Below are positions 24,961-34,000 of a stretch of DNA of 37,764 nt, one piece after another (positions within the stretch are counted from its first letter, which is position 1; the number at the start of each line of letters is the position of its first letter). Made by a program: the position numbers and the translations under genes. This DNA comes from Symbiobacterium sp. (GTDB lineage: Bacteria > Bacillota > Sulfobacillia > UBA995 > UBA9673): contig DYFB01000009.1 in NCBI GenBank assembly GCA_020725405.1, positions 1 through 37,764 of the forward strand. Reading direction: 5' to 3'. The notes beneath the pieces are model-generated. The model was not told the origin of the DNA. It worked only from the letters and a program-made list of their open reading frames with translations, and ran no database searches.

Positions 24961-25204
24961 CGGGTCTCGGGTGGCCCTGACCGGTCACTCGGGGCTCGCG
25001 CAGGATCGCCGGTGGTCGAGCTAAGATCGCCGCAGGTTCCGTAGGGGTCTGTGGTGGCCGAGAGGTCATCACGGGCTCCGAGGGGATCTGCGACGGTCGA
25101 GCAAAGGTTATTGCAGGCTCCGTAGGGGTCTGCGGCAGCCGAGAGGTTGCCGCAGGCTCTGAGGGGGTCTGCAGTAGCCGGAGCGAAGGTCCCTGCAGAC
25201 CCCC
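24961..25204. repeat. Array of six tandem stem-loop repeats, 38-43 bp period
   Basis: Six imperfect units run head to tail at 24961-24998, about 25004-25040, 25044-25079, 25083-25121, 25125-25160 and 25163-25204. Each has a 5' arm of the type GGGGTCT plus six variable bases, a loop close to GCCGAGAGGT, and a 3' arm of six complementary bases plus AGGCTCC. The variable arms differ between units yet still pair: GTGGTG with CATCAC, GCGGCA with TGCCGC, and GGGGTCTGCAG with CTGCAGACCCC. That is compensatory change, pointing to selected or recently copied RNA or DNA hairpins. The last unit has a perfect 12-bp stem. There are no spacers, so this is not CRISPR. Confidence 0.8.
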
Positions 25205-25247
25205 TTGATTCTACACCTGAGCTGCCCGGAGAAGGGAGTCCATTGAG

Positions 25248-25718
25248 TTGCCCCACGAGAACGAGGCCGGTACTAGAGACGGCAAGCCCAAGACCCCGAA
25301 GATCGAGGACATGGCCAGGGGCCTCTACCAGCAGGCCCAAAGCAGCATCGAGAGCGCGAGGCAAGCCCTCCGCGACGGACACTGGGCCTACGCCGTCCGC
25401 ACGAGCCAGGACGCGAGCGAGCTCTCCCTGAAGGCCCTCCTTCTCACCGCCGGGAGCGACCCGCCCAAGGCCCACGATCTCGAAGGGACGCTGAAAAGGC
25501 AAAAAGACCGTTTGAGAGTACTCGGGCTCGCTCCGGCGGAAGTGGACGCGATGGCGGAGGCTGCCGGCCGCCTAGCCGATGACCGCTCCCGCGCCCTCTA
25601 CGGCGACGAGCGGCGTGACATCCCACCGTCCAAGCTCTACAACCAGGGAGAGGCCAGCCGAGCCCTGGAGGCCGCCGAGCGCATCCACCGCCGCTGCGGA
25701 GAAGTAATGGCCCTCTAG
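25248..25718 (+). CDS. HEPN domain protein
   Basis: A 156-residue protein with the HEPN fold pattern: MARGLYQQAQSSIESARQAL (helix 1), then GHWAYAVRTSQDASELSLKALLL (helix 2, the typical W/Y-x-A-x-x-x-A-x-x-A-x-E-x-x-L-K-A-L run), then KAHDLEGTL. HEPN proteins are often RNases or partners of MNT nucleotidyltransferases in toxin-antitoxin pairs. No nucleotidyltransferase is next to it here, and the RNase-type R-x4-6-H motif is not apparent, so a helper or binding role is as likely. The start is TTG at 25248, with GGAG about 9 bases upstream. It is the first plus-strand gene, immediately after the hairpin array. Confidence 0.82.
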   Translation: MPHENEAGTRDGKPKTPKIEDMARGLYQQAQSSIESARQALRDGHWAYAVRTSQDASELSLKALLLTAGSDPPKAHDLEGTLKRQKDRLRVLGLAPAEVDAMAEAAGRLADDRSRALYGDERRDIPPSKLYNQGEASRALEAAERIHRRCGEVMAL

Positions 25719-25765
25719 CGGGCTCCCTCCCTGAGGAGTTTCCTCTGAGCCCTCGGTACGAAGGG

Positions 25766-26770
25766 GTGACCGCCGGAGCGGAGAAGACTCCGGCGCGAGG
25801 CGCCCGACAGCGGAGACCGGTCGGGAGCCGGGCGCACCGCCCCATGGGAGGAGGAACCGCGACGCCCAGATCCGGCAGAGGCGAGTACCTTCCAGTCGTC
25901 ACCGTCTCCAGGCGCACCGACATGCCTGGGTGGTACGCGGAAGACCTCGTCCGCATCCTCGAAGCCCGCTATCCCCCGGGCATGGTGCACTCTCTCGTCA
26001 TCATGACCAAATTCCCGCACGCCCTCCTCCGTCCGCCTCTCACCCCCCTTCTGTCCCGGTACGACCAGGTCGTCGTCCAGGTGACCATCACCGGCCTCGG
26101 TGGCTCTCCTCTCGAACCTCGGGTTCCCCCGTTCGGGACCGCCCTTGAAGCCCTTCCCCGTCTTATCGAACTCACCGGTAGCCCCGACCGCGTCACCGTC
26201 CGCATCGACCCCATCGTCCACTGGCGCCGGGCCTCCGTCGACGGCGGGGACTCTCCAACTCCGCACCTCTCCGCGTCCGCTCCGGGTCACGGCGGCGGCG
26301 TGTTCTCCAACCAGCCTCTGTTCTTAGAGATCGCCTCGAGAGCCCGCGAGGCCGGCGTGGGGTCGGTGAAGACAAGCCTCGTCTCTCCCTACACCAGGGT
26401 CGTACGCCGTCTCCGGCGAGCGGGTCTTGAGCTGGTCTCCCTGGCCGGCCCGGCCCGGGAGGAAGTCCTCGGCGCCCTCGAGGCCGATGCGGCCGCGGCC
26501 CGGGTCTCGCTCGAGTACTGCTGTGAGGAGATACGCTCCCCGTCGGCGTGCGTGGACGCCGGGCTCCTCACCCGCCTCCATCCCGGCGGGCTCCCGGCCC
26601 GCCCCGGTAAGGCCGCGGGGCAGAGGACCCACTGCGGCTGCTCTCCAGCGGTCGATATCGCCTGGTACTCGACCCACCCCTGCCCGAGCGGCTGCCTCTA
26701 CTGCTATGCCAACCCGGTGCCGACCGGCCGCGTCCCCGCTCCTCCGGACGGGAAGGGCCGCGCCCCGTGA
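25766..26770 (+). CDS. DUF1848 family protein with C-terminal Cys cluster
   Basis: The family is recognised from VVTVSRRTDMPGWYAEDL near residue 45 and, at the end, from the cysteine-rich block HCGCSPAVDIAWYSTHPCPSG then CLYCYANP. The C-x3-C-x2-C spacing (CPSGCLYC) resembles a radical-SAM type iron-sulfur site placed at the C-terminus, which is the DUF1848 character. The middle has FSNQPLFLEIASRAREAG and VSLEYCCEEI. Function is unknown. The GTG at 25766 has no clear ribosome binding site; an in-frame ATG at 25844 gives a 308-residue form that starts close to the conserved part and may be correct. It ends in TGA at 26768, overlapping the frame of the next gene. Confidence 0.82.
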   Translation: MTAGAEKTPARGARQRRPVGSRAHRPMGGGTATPRSGRGEYLPVVTVSRRTDMPGWYAEDLVRILEARYPPGMVHSLVIMTKFPHALLRPPLTPLLSRYDQVVVQVTITGLGGSPLEPRVPPFGTALEALPRLIELTGSPDRVTVRIDPIVHWRRASVDGGDSPTPHLSASAPGHGGGVFSNQPLFLEIASRAREAGVGSVKTSLVSPYTRVVRRLRRAGLELVSLAGPAREEVLGALEADAAAARVSLEYCCEEIRSPSACVDAGLLTRLHPGGLPARPGKAAGQRTHCGCSPAVDIAWYSTHPCPSGCLYCYANPVPTGRVPAPPDGKGRAP

Positions 26771-27692
26771 GCCCCGGCCGTCCCGGGGCTGCTCGTCCCC
26801 CTCCCCCCTTCACCTCATCGACGCCCACGTCCACCTCATGACCCCGGAGCGCATCGCCTCGGGTCTCCGCTGGATAAGGAGGGTGGTGCCTGAGTACTCC
26901 GCCCTGAGCGGCGACGTCACGGCCGACGACCTCCTCGCCGATCTCCGGGCCGCCGGGGCCGGCGCCGTCTTCAGCTTCTTCTACCCGCTCCAGGGCGGTG
27001 AGAGCGTCGTCATCAACCGTTGGCAGCGGGACCTCGCCGCGCGGCATCCGGAGGTCGTCGCCTTCGCCTCGGTCCACAGCGACGACGACCGTCCCGCGGA
27101 GGTGGTGGCCACGGCCTTTGAAGACCTCAACCTTGCTGGCCTCAAGCTCCACCCCTACGTCCAGGGCCTCGATCCCCTGGACCGGCGTCTCGCCCCGGCC
27201 CTGGCCGTCGTCGAAGAGAGCGGCCGCCCCCTGGTCCTGCATACGGGCTTCTCCGGCTTCTACGGCCGGGACCCGCTGACCGGGGCGGTGGACGAGATCC
27301 TCCGACGCTACCCACGTCTCCGCCTCGTCGCCGCCCACCTCCTCTACGGGGACCTGCCTCTCTCCCGATGGGCCGAGCGGCTCGAGGCCCATCCCAACCT
27401 CTACCTCGACGCGACCAACGTCCTCTCCCTGGCCCGGCCAGGGACGTCCGAGGGAGCCCAGCTCTCAGCGCTCCTGGCGGACTGGAGCCACCGCGTGACC
27501 TTCGGAACCGACTACCCCATGGGCATGGCCTACCCGGTCGACCGTCTCTACTCCCTGCCCGCCGCTATCGCCCCGGGTCCTGACGCTCTCGAGGACCTTT
27601 CCTGGCGCGCAGCCGCCCGGCTGGTCGGACCATCCTGCCTGCCTCCGTCCATCGCCCGGGACCTTGCCCTTAACCCCGCCCCGCCCCCTTAG
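26706..27692 (+). CDS. Amidohydrolase family TIM-barrel protein
   Basis: Conserved amidohydrolase-2/TatD-like features are LIDAHVHLMTPE (metal His pair H-x-H), GLKLHPYVQG, VLHTGFSG, AAHLLYGDLPLSRW, and FGTDYPMG with the metal Asp. The substrate is not predictable. The start is uncertain: ATG 26706 gives 328 residues with an unconserved 38-residue leader encoded inside the DUF1848 gene and no ribosome binding site. Alternatively translation begins at GTG 26767 after GGGAAGG; that frame would need one extra C in the run 26801-26815 to join the barrel, so a sequencing error or real frameshift is possible. About 150 gene-free bases follow. Confidence 0.8.
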   Translation: MPTRCRPAASPLLRTGRAAPREPRPSRGCSSPSPLHLIDAHVHLMTPERIASGLRWIRRVVPEYSALSGDVTADDLLADLRAAGAGAVFSFFYPLQGGESVVINRWQRDLAARHPEVVAFASVHSDDDRPAEVVATAFEDLNLAGLKLHPYVQGLDPLDRRLAPALAVVEESGRPLVLHTGFSGFYGRDPLTGAVDEILRRYPRLRLVAAHLLYGDLPLSRWAERLEAHPNLYLDATNVLSLARPGTSEGAQLSALLADWSHRVTFGTDYPMGMAYPVDRLYSLPAAIAPGPDALEDLSWRAAARLVGPSCLPPSIARDLALNPAPPP

Positions 27693-27753
27693 GGCCGCCC
27701 TCTTGGCCCCGCCCCCTTGGACCCGCCTCGCCCCGCCAGTAATCCTTCCTGAC

Positions 27754-27779
27754 AGGGCTTTTCTTTCGGGTGTGGAACT
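27754..27779 (+). promoter_or_regulatory. Candidate SigH-type promoter
   Basis: AGGGCTT (27754-27760) and GGAACT (27774-27779) resemble the SigH -35 (AGGANNT) and -10 (GAAT) boxes at a spacing of about 13 bases. It lies 70 bases ahead of the CBM9-esterase gene, in a T-rich patch that stands out from the G+C-rich surroundings. The match is partial. Confidence 0.35.
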
Positions 27780-27847
27780 CGTAGGCGGACGGTCCACCGG
27801 TTCGGGCGGCTGCCGGCCCGCCACCGACCGAGGAGGTCTCGCCCCCG

Positions 27848-29782
27848 ATGAAGGCGGATATCGGTTTCACCGGCTCCAGGAAGAGATGGCTGGAGTGGAC
27901 AGCCTGGAAGCTTGTCCCGGCTCCGGGGAGCCCCGAAGGGGAACTCCCCGAGGTCACCTGCCGGGCCGCCTTCGACCCCGGCAACCTTTACCTGCGGGCA
28001 GACGTCAGGCCTCTCCGGGGGGCCCACGGCGAGCGGAGCTGGCGTTACGGCGACGGCTTCCAGGTGGTCCTCTCGCCCGACGCCGTAGATGAAGAGACCA
28101 GCCGGTTCGTGGTCTTCGGCTTCGGCATCGAGGCCGGCCGGCCTCAGGCGCTGGTCGTGAACAGAAACGGCGTCTGGTTCCCCGGGCCGCTCCCGCCGGG
28201 CGTCCGTCTGGCCGTCAGGCCGGTCGAAGGCGGAGCCGTCTACGACATGACCCTGCCCTGGTCCGCCGTCCCCCCTCTCCAGGGCCTGCTGGACGAGGCT
28301 ATCGGCCTCAACGTCACCTACGTGGCCAGAGTCCCCGCAACCGGCGGTAGGGCGGTCCTCCAGCTCGTCGAAGACCCCGGCTACGACGACGAGCTGCGGT
28401 CGGTGAGGCGGGTGGCCAGGATCGGGCTCGACGTCGGCCAGCCGCAGTCCACCGCGGTCCGGGCCCGGCTCGACCGGACCTTCGGCATCGACGGTACCGC
28501 CGCGGTGGCTGAGATAGCCATCCTGACCGGCCGGAGCAGCCGGGCCGAACTGGTCGCCGAGGTCTTCCAGGACGAGGGCGACCGGCCTCAGGACGCCGCA
28601 GCGCCCGTGGAGTCAGTTCCCGTTCCCGGGCCTGCCGGCCCGGTATCCCGGCGTCGTCTCGCGCGTTCGCTAGCCTCCTATGCCGTTTACCCCGGCGCGA
28701 ACCGCTACCGCCACGACTGGCGCGCGGCGGCCCTCGGGACTGGGCCGCACTCGCTGGACCTTGAAGTTTCGGTCAACGGCCGCGTCGAACTCAGACAGAC
28801 CCTGCCCTACTACTCCCTCCGGACCGACGACGTCGCCTCGCTCAAGCTCCTCTACGCGAGAGCCGCGGCCCGCGCCCCCGGACGACTCAGCCCGGTCCTA
28901 CCGTCGGTCGCAGCCCGGTTCGAGTGGCTCGACAGGCTCAAGACCGCCCTCGACCCCAGCGCCGACCCTGCCCCCCTCCGGTCCCTCTTCGACGAACTCG
29001 TGAGGATGACGGCCGCCCTGGAGGCCGGCCGAGACCCGTTCGCCGGACGGGCGGGCCACCAGAGGCGCAGCTTCCGCTCCAAAATCGATGGGTCGCTTCA
29101 GCCCTATTCGGTCCACGTTCCTCCGGTCTCCGTCGAGGCCCCGGGTGAGCGGCGGCCGCTCCTCGTCCTCCTCCGCGGAAGCGGCGTTGACGAGGTGGGC
29201 GCGGCGACCGACCCGCGCCTCGTGCCCCGGCTGGACGAGCACGGGTGTCTTCTCTGCGCTCCCTTCGGCCGCGATCTCGACGACTGGTATCTCGGTGACG
29301 GCGGACGCGACATCTTCGAGGCCCTCGACGCCGCCCGCTCGATCCTCCCCGTGGACGACCGGGCTGTCTTCCTCGCCGGGCACTCGATGGGCGGGTACGG
29401 GGTCTGGCGCCATGGCCTGGCCAACCACCGGCGCTTCGCCGGGCTCGTGGTCATCTCGGGCTTCACGCACCCCCCGGCCGGCACCGGGCGCGAGCCGGAC
29501 GACCCGGCCCGCTACCTTGGCCGGGTCGAGGGGCTCCCGGTCTTCGTCACCCACGGACTCGAGGACAGGGTCGCACCCATCGGTCCCACCCGAGAATTCG
29601 TCGACCGCCTCAGGGAGGCCGGGGCCGATGTTCGCTACCGCGAGATAGCCGCCGCCGCTCACTTCGACTACGACCCCTGGCCGGAGGTCTTCGCCTGGAT
29701 GGAAACGGTCCTGGCCAGACGCTGCCCTCGGGAGCAGGCGAGCCCGGCGGAAGGGAACGGGTCTTCGGGCGAGAAGCGGTAG
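27848..29782 (+). CDS. CBM9-like domain fused to an alpha/beta-hydrolase esterase
   Basis: A 644-residue protein with two parts. Residues about 10-200 are a beta-sandwich of the carbohydrate-binding CBM9/DOMON-like type (AAFDPGNLYLRADV, YGDGFQVVLSPD, YDMTLPWSAVPP, GLNVTYVAR). A linker region (about 205-395) with Pro/Ala stretches follows. Residues about 400-630 form an esterase/peptidase alpha/beta-hydrolase: nucleophile elbow GHSMGG with Ser513, Asp573 in GLEDRVAP and His605 in AAAHFDYDPW. Related PHB-depolymerase-like or prolyl-oligopeptidase-like hydrolases show the same triad order. There is no signal peptide from the ATG at 27848 (GGAGG 13 bases upstream), so a cytoplasmic location or an unrecognised export is implied. 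Its substrate is probably a carbohydrate ester, which is inference. Confidence 0.82.
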   Translation: MKADIGFTGSRKRWLEWTAWKLVPAPGSPEGELPEVTCRAAFDPGNLYLRADVRPLRGAHGERSWRYGDGFQVVLSPDAVDEETSRFVVFGFGIEAGRPQALVVNRNGVWFPGPLPPGVRLAVRPVEGGAVYDMTLPWSAVPPLQGLLDEAIGLNVTYVARVPATGGRAVLQLVEDPGYDDELRSVRRVARIGLDVGQPQSTAVRARLDRTFGIDGTAAVAEIAILTGRSSRAELVAEVFQDEGDRPQDAAAPVESVPVPGPAGPVSRRRLARSLASYAVYPGANRYRHDWRAAALGTGPHSLDLEVSVNGRVELRQTLPYYSLRTDDVASLKLLYARAAARAPGRLSPVLPSVAARFEWLDRLKTALDPSADPAPLRSLFDELVRMTAALEAGRDPFAGRAGHQRRSFRSKIDGSLQPYSVHVPPVSVEAPGERRPLLVLLRGSGVDEVGAATDPRLVPRLDEHGCLLCAPFGRDLDDWYLGDGGRDIFEALDAARSILPVDDRAVFLAGHSMGGYGVWRHGLANHRRFAGLVVISGFTHPPAGTGREPDDPARYLGRVEGLPVFVTHGLEDRVAPIGPTREFVDRLREAGADVRYREIAAAAHFDYDPWPEVFAWMETVLARRCPREQASPAEGNGSSGEKR

Positions 29783-29828
29783 ACCCGGCGCCCGGCGAAG
29801 TCCCGGCCCGGACGGGAGGTGACGGCCG

Positions 29829-30578
29829 TTGGCTCGGCCCGGAGGACCCCGCGTCCTCGTTGCCTTACCCTGCTACAACGAGGAGAAGGCCCTGCCTTCC
29901 CTCCTCAGGAAGCTCGACGCCCTGGCGGCGGCCGCCGGACCCGAAGTCCGCTTCCTCCTGGTGGACGACGGCAGCCGGGATGGGACCCCTGACCTTCTCG
30001 CCGGCTACGCGGCCGGGCGCGGCGACACCGAGGTCATCCGCCACCCCGTGAACCTGGGGCTCGGCGCGGCCGTCCGGACCATTCTCGAGTATGCCGCGAC
30101 CCACCTCGAAGACGACGACGTCCTGGTGACCATGGACGGCGATGACACCCACGACCCGGCCATGGTTCCGGACATGGTGGCCAAGCTCGACAGGGAGGGT
30201 CTCGACCTGGTCGTGGCCTCCCGCTATGCCCCGGGGGCGGGCGAGTTCGGCCTGGGCCTGCACCGTCGGCTCCTGAGCCGCGGGGCCAGCCTTTTCCTTC
30301 GCCTTTTCTTCCCCATTCCCGGCGTCCGGGACTACTCCTCAGGTTACCGTGCCTACCGGGTCGCCCTCATCCGGCGGGCCATGAGGCGCTGGCCCAGCCT
30401 GGTGACGACCAGCGGGTTCGACTGTATGGCCGAGCTGATGGCCAAGATAAGCCGCCTCGAGCCCCAGGGAGGCGAACACCCCCTGATCCTCCGCTACGAC
30501 CGCAAGCAGGGCCGGACCAAGATGCGTGTTCTCCGGACCATACGCGGCTATTTCAGGCTCCTGAAGGAGGCCGGCTGA
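29829..30578 (+). CDS. GT2 glycosyltransferase, DPM1/polyprenyl-phosphate type
   Basis: A soluble family-2 glycosyltransferase of 249 residues. Motifs are VALPCYNEE at residue 11, LLVDDGSRDGT (about 43-53), MDGDDTHDP (102-110), the DxD-like acidic site, and SRYAPG. It lacks membrane segments, as in the DPM1 subgroup that loads sugars onto polyprenyl phosphate. The TTG start at 29829 follows GGGAGGTGACGGCCG. It begins a run of closely spaced plus-strand genes: the flippase candidate begins 3 bases after its stop. Context suggests that it makes a lipid-linked sugar for the exosortase-linked pathway downstream. Confidence 0.9.
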   Translation: MARPGGPRVLVALPCYNEEKALPSLLRKLDALAAAAGPEVRFLLVDDGSRDGTPDLLAGYAAGRGDTEVIRHPVNLGLGAAVRTILEYAATHLEDDDVLVTMDGDDTHDPAMVPDMVAKLDREGLDLVVASRYAPGAGEFGLGLHRRLLSRGASLFLRLFFPIPGVRDYSSGYRAYRVALIRRAMRRWPSLVTTSGFDCMAELMAKISRLEPQGGEHPLILRYDRKQGRTKMRVLRTIRGYFRLLKEAG

Positions 30579-30580
30579 AG

Positions 30581-30940
30581 ATGAAGACCTACGCCGTCGC
30601 CCTGGTCTCCATCGCCCTCGGGGCCGCCGGGCAGTTCCTTCTGAAGCTCGGCGCCGATCAACTCAAGGACCTCGCGACCGTCCCGGCCGCCCTCACGCGA
30701 ATGTTCACGACACCGGGCATCCTGGCCGGCCTGGTTTGCTTCGGGTCGAGCTTCGTCCTCTGGGTCCTTGTCCTCCGGAGCATGCCGCTCTCGACCGCGT
30801 ATCCCCTCGTGAGCCTGAGCTACGTCGTCGTCACGGCCCTGTCAGTCGCCTTCCTCCACGAGACCCTGACAGCCCTCAAGCTCGGCGGACTCCTTCTCAT
30901 CGTCACCGGGGTCATCCTCATCGGTCTGGGGAGCGCCTAG
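30581..30940 (+). CDS. SMR/EamA-type four-helix membrane protein, possible lipid-linked sugar flippase
   Basis: A 119-residue protein with four membrane helices (about 2-20, 43-65, 72-91, 97-117) and the pattern SIALGAAGQFLLKLG near the N-terminus and STAYPLVSLSYVVVTALS in the third helix. That is typical of small EamA/ArnE-ArnF-like transporters rather than drug pumps. ArnE/F flip undecaprenyl-phosphate-linked aminoarabinose, and the upstream DPM1-like gene fits such a role; GGAGG at the end of that gene is its ribosome binding site. The stop of the upstream gene is 3 bases before the ATG, indicating coupling. Flippase activity is inferred from context. Confidence 0.85.
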   Translation: MKTYAVALVSIALGAAGQFLLKLGADQLKDLATVPAALTRMFTTPGILAGLVCFGSSFVLWVLVLRSMPLSTAYPLVSLSYVVVTALSVAFLHETLTALKLGGLLLIVTGVILIGLGSA

Positions 30941-31018
30941 AAGGTGCATGAGGCGTCGTTGCGAGAGGATTCTTCCTCACGCCGACGAAGGGTCTCGTTT
31001 TAACCAGGGGGTACGCCG

Positions 31019-34000
31019 ATGCGCCCGGGCGACGCAGACAGGGCAAACTCCTACGACTTGCGCCTGACCTTCTTCCTCAACGCCAAGCACCAGGTGCCTC
31101 TGGCCGGGTCCACTGGACCGGCGCACCGTCACTCGTGGCGTCTGGACGTCGTCTTCGAAGCCGCCTTCCACGAGAGGGAGGCCGTACCCGGCGTGGAGTT
31201 CGCCGACGTCGAGCGGGCGGTCCGTGACGTTCTCCGGCCTTACGAGGGGTGCTTCCTGAACGAGATGCCCCCCTTCGACCGGGTCACCCCGGCGACGGAG
31301 AACCTGGCCCGCTTCCTCTATGGGGCTATCGGCCGGGCCGTCTCCGGCCTGGGCGTCAGGATTGTCGACGTTACCCTCTGGGAGACCCCCACCAAAGGGG
31401 TCACCGTCCGTGCCCCTCTCTCGGCGGCTCACGCGGGGTTCGTGAGGGAGGCGGCGGCGACCGGCGAAGAGCTTCCAGGGAGGGTTCGCGGCGTCCCGAC
31501 AGCCCGAGACCCGGGCTCGGACCGAAGGGGCCGGCCCGGTGAGAGGGGCGCTGTCCTGCTCGGCCTGTTGGCGCCCCTTCTCGTCCTCCTTGCCGTCGGG
31601 GGTCTCACCGCGGTCGTCTACCTGCCGCTCCTGAAGCCCCTGACCGGCCCGTCCTTCCCCTGGGGGAGCGACACCTGGGGGCATCTCTTCAAAGCCTACT
31701 ACCTCTACCAGAGTGCCGCCGCCGGGAACCTGTACCCGGCGCTCATGCCGTGGTGGTACGCCGGAATCGAGCCTTTCCGCTACTGGGCCCCGCTCCCGTA
31801 CTACGCCCTGGCCGCCCTCCGCTACTTCAGCGGCAGCATTTTCACGGCCGGAGCCTGGCTCGTCCCGCTTTGCGCCCTGTTCGGCGGGCTCTCCTGGCTC
31901 GCCTTCGCCCGTCGCCTGGGTTGGTTAGGCGCCTGCGTCGCCGGGCTGGGCTGGGCGGTCTGGCCCGACCACGTCCGGGTAGCCCTCTCCGAGGGGAACC
32001 TCCCCCGGGTCGTGGCCACGGCTCTTCTCCCCCTGCTTTTCGCGACGTTCCTTGACAGCCTGGAGCATCGCCGCTGGCCATGGCCGGGCCTGGCCTTCGT
32101 TGTCGTCCTCAATCTCGTCGTCCTGTCGCACGCCATGGTCGCGGCCATCGCCTGTCTCGGCCTGGCCGCTTTCTCGCTCCTTTTCTGGTGTTTCTCCGGA
32201 ACGCGCGGCCGGGACGTGGTCCGGGGGGCCGCCCTCATCGTGCTCGGCCTCCTTGTCTCCTCCTGGTGGTTGGTGCCCAGTCTTTCGGGAGGGATAGCCG
32301 CCATCGACCCCGAGGCGGTCAGGCAGGCGGCGGACTACTTCCCGCTGTCCGTATCCCTGAACCCCTTGATCCGGCAGACCAATCCTGAGGTCTTCTACCT
32401 CGGACTCTCGTCCGCGGTCCTGCTCGTCCTGGTGCTCACCGGCTGGTCGCGGAGAGACCCTCTGGCCAGAGCCTTCTTCGTCTGTGCCCTTCTGGCCATG
32501 GTCATCACCTTCCCGGCGGCCCGCCCGCTGGTCTCGTTGCTTCCCGGAAGCCAGCTTCTCTGGCCGCTGCGCTTTGCCAGCCTCCTGCCCATAGCCCTTT
32601 TCCTGGCCGCGCTCCCGCGTCCTTCGCCCCTCCCGGCTGCCGGGCCCCCGCCGTCCGAACCGCCTTCGCGGGTCGCGGCCTCGGGCCGCCGTCGCCTGAA
32701 GCCGGCGGAGGCCGCCCTGACCTTCCTCATCGCGGCCATCGTGCTCGCCGATGCCTCCGGGTCCTTCCATCTCATCGGGACCCGGGCTGCCCGGAGCGAC
32801 CTCGCCGAGGCGGCCGACGCCCTCCGCGGGAAGGACGGCTGGAGGGTAGCCGTCCTCGATCTCAGCCGGCTCGGCTCCGAGCCGTCCTTCGTGTTCTCCC
32901 AGTCCGGGGGGCGCGAGCAGGTCTTCGGCTGGGCGTGGCAGGGTGCGGCCATCGGACCCGGCCTCGTTCTCCTGAACACAGCTCTGGAGCAGGGCCGCTA
33001 CACCTATGCTGTGGACCGGTCCCTCCAGCTCGGCGCGACCGACCTGGTGGTCCCCACCGGGTGGGTCGACGCCTCACGCCTCGCCCCGGCCGCGGTCCAG
33101 GCCGGCTACTCCGAGCGGGAGACCTACGGACACCTCGACCTCTACCGGCGCTTCCTGCCTCCGTTCGCTCTCAGGCACACCTACGAGGTCCTAGCCGTAG
33201 GGCGCTACGCCGGCAACGCCTCCCTCCTCTTCCCCGCCGTCGAGAGAGGGACCTCGCCCTACATCGACAGCTACGATCTCGCGGACCTTCGCTCCTACCG
33301 GGCCGTCTTCCTCACCGGGGCGACGTGGCGGTCCAGATCTAGGGCGGAGGACCTCATAAGGGCCTATGTCGCCGCCGGCGGGCGCGTCGTCGTCGATCTC
33401 ACCGGGTTTCCAACCAGCGTCCTCAGCAAGCGCCCCTCCTTCCTAGGCGTGGTGGGGGAGCCGGTCCAGCTGACCGGGGCCACGACCGCTTCCGGCCCGC
33501 TGGGCCCGGTCGGGCCGCTCACCTGGAGCCCCCTCTACGACCCCTGGGCCGCCTTCATCCCCCACGGGCTGGATCGCAGTCTCCTGGCTTTCGAGTACTT
33601 CGGCCAGTCGGCCGACATCATCGGCGAGAAGGACCTTGACGGTGGGCCGGTCACCTTCGTGGGCCTCAACCTTCCCTACCACGCTCTCCTCACCGGCGAC
33701 CCGGCCGCCCTGGACATGCTGGCCGGGCTCCTTGGGGTCGAGCCGGATGAGCCGCCGGCCCGCGAGACGCTGCCTCTCGCCTCCTACCGGGCCACGGCGA
33801 GAGGCTACAGCTTCACCGTCGATGTCCCTGGGGGGTGGGACGGCGCCCGTCTCATTCTGCCCTTCGCCCACCATGACGCCGTCAAGGTCGCCCTCGACGG
33901 CCGACCGGTCCCGGTCCGGCCCGTGGAGAACCTGATTGCCGTCGAGGTCGCCGCCGGCCGCCACCGCGTCGATATCGAAGCGACCCGCCCCCCCCTGGCC

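Noticed and set aside
24961-25204. CRISPR array
   Set aside because: The units abut without spacers, vary strongly between copies, and no cas genes are present.
24828-25502. Minus-strand frame coding 13/14-residue repeats (pattern DPxGACxNLS) across the hairpin array
   Set aside because: No usable start codon lies near the repeats, half of the frame is antisense to the HEPN gene, and the unit lengths are explained by the hairpins. The inverted-repeat pairing is a better reason for the periodicity than a protein repeat.
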